Assembly (NCBI RefSeq): GCF_000003815.2
Contig: NC_049989.1
Location: forward strand, 14,105,867 to 14,142,573
Reading direction: 5' to 3'
Length of the DNA: 36,707 nucleotides
Source of the DNA: Branchiostoma floridae
Taxonomy: Eukaryota; Chordata; Leptocardii; Amphioxiformes; Branchiostomatidae
In this document: piece after piece, positions 36,241-36,707 of the stretch
Numbering within the stretch: the first letter of the stretch is position 1
How the letters are laid out: every line of letters starts with the position of its first letter
Made by a program: the position numbers and the translations under genes
The notes under the pieces: generated by a model
Databases searched by the model: none
Seen by the model: only the letters and a program-made list of their open reading frames with translations
Told to the model about the DNA's origin: nothing

Positions 36241-36707
36241 ATGCAAGATTTAGGCCGGTGTCCGTCTGAATCACAACCTGTACCTCGCCCCTTAGTTCGA
36301 GCCCTTCCTCATGGGGGCCGTTTGAAGCATTTTTTGCCGGTTTGGCGTACTTTGACTAGCGATTCAGTAATTCTTGACATCATTAAGGGGTACAGGTTGC
36401 CATTTAAGCGGACGCCTCCAGTACAGACTAGTATTCCCTGGACTCGAGCTATGTCTCCAGAGGAGGATTTGGCCCTGGATTTAGAAGTTGAAACCTTGTT
36501 GCAGAAAGGTGCAGTGAAAGAGGTCCCTTTCAGTTCAGATCTTTTTATTTCTCGGTTGTTCACTGTGCCCAAGAAATCAGGGGGCCTTCGGCCCGTCATC
36601 AATCTCAGACCTCTGAATAGATGTTTGTTTGTACCCAAGTTCAAGATGGAGCATTTATCCTTAGTTCAAGATTTGGTGCGTGTTAAGGGCAAAACGTTCA
36701 TCCATAA
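36241..36707 (+). CDS. reverse transcriptase ORF, N-terminal part (cut by window end)
   Basis: Open to the last base, 155 codons, starting 16 bases after the gag-like stop in another frame. It contains LFTVPKKSGGLRPVINLRPL, the conserved RT block 1-2 signature of DIRS-type and related elements. The catalytic YxDD motif and RNase H lie beyond the edge. The start ATG is assumed, not proven. Confidence 0.7.
   Translation, partial: MQDLGRCPSESQPVPRPLVRALPHGGRLKHFLPVWRTLTSDSVILDIIKGYRLPFKRTPPVQTSIPWTRAMSPEEDLALDLEVETLLQKGAVKEVPFSSDLFISRLFTVPKKSGGLRPVINLRPLNRCLFVPKFKMEHLSLVQDLVRVKGKTFIH

Larger units (their letters stand above)
34560..36707 (+). mobile_element. DIRS-like retrotransposon, 5' part
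   Basis: A leader (about 34560-34793) is followed by a gag-like ORF and, in a different frame, the start of a reverse-transcriptase ORF that runs off the window. The RT wording fits DIRS/Pat-type tyrosine-recombinase elements, but the recombinase and terminal repeats are outside. The left boundary is a guess from where leader-like GC-richer sequence begins. The element lies antisense in an upstream intron of BLTP2. Confidence 0.65.

Overview
This is a piece of an animal nuclear genome: spliced genes with GT-AG introns, poly(A) signals, tRNA-derived SINEs, many small inverted-repeat transposons (MITEs) and four scaffold gaps (runs of N). Strong likeness of one gene to its vertebrate counterpart, compact exons, an amine-receptor-like GPCR and the type of repeats suggest an invertebrate deuterostome, most likely a lancelet (Branchiostoma). 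That assignment is inference; no rRNA or mitochondrial marker is present.

Layout. (1) 1-380 looks like the 3' end of an upstream plus-strand transcript. (2) 440-1700 holds a TTA-flanked MITE, a SINE remnant carrying a tiny palindromic insertion, and a TA-flanked MITE. (3) 3096-5185 is a two-exon class A GPCR gene of 495 residues, amine-receptor-like (D3.32, DRY, CWIP, NPxxY) but with no cysteine in extracellular loop 2. (4) From 34104 down to 7822 on the minus strand runs the 3' part of a large gene that I identify as BLTP2 (KIAA0100/hobbit/Fmp27 family). Seventeen coding exons can be joined with every phase matching, giving the last 470 residues and a stop; the 3' UTR probably ends near 6320. 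(5) The 13.5-kb intron between 16242 and 29784 is full of repeats: a LINE ORF2 remnant, an array of short hairpins, a near-identical duplication on either side of a gap, an older diverged duplication, SINEs, and two candidate plus-strand gene pieces (a terminal exon near 21.5 kb and a promoter plus first exon near 26.9 kb). (6) 34.6-36.7 kb is the 5' part of a DIRS-like retrotransposon (gag-like ORF, then the start of a reverse transcriptase ORF cut by the window end), antisense to BLTP2.

Working together. The GPCR and BLTP2 are convergent neighbours (plus and minus strand, about 1.1 kb between the GPCR stop and the proposed BLTP2 poly(A) signal) with no evident functional link. The remaining content is mainly mobile DNA. 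The most unusual signals are very short palindromic insertions (24 and 33 bp, CAAGGAG...CTCCTTG ends), each bracketed by an exact 7-bp direct repeat, and the hairpin array at 21.0-21.2 kb.
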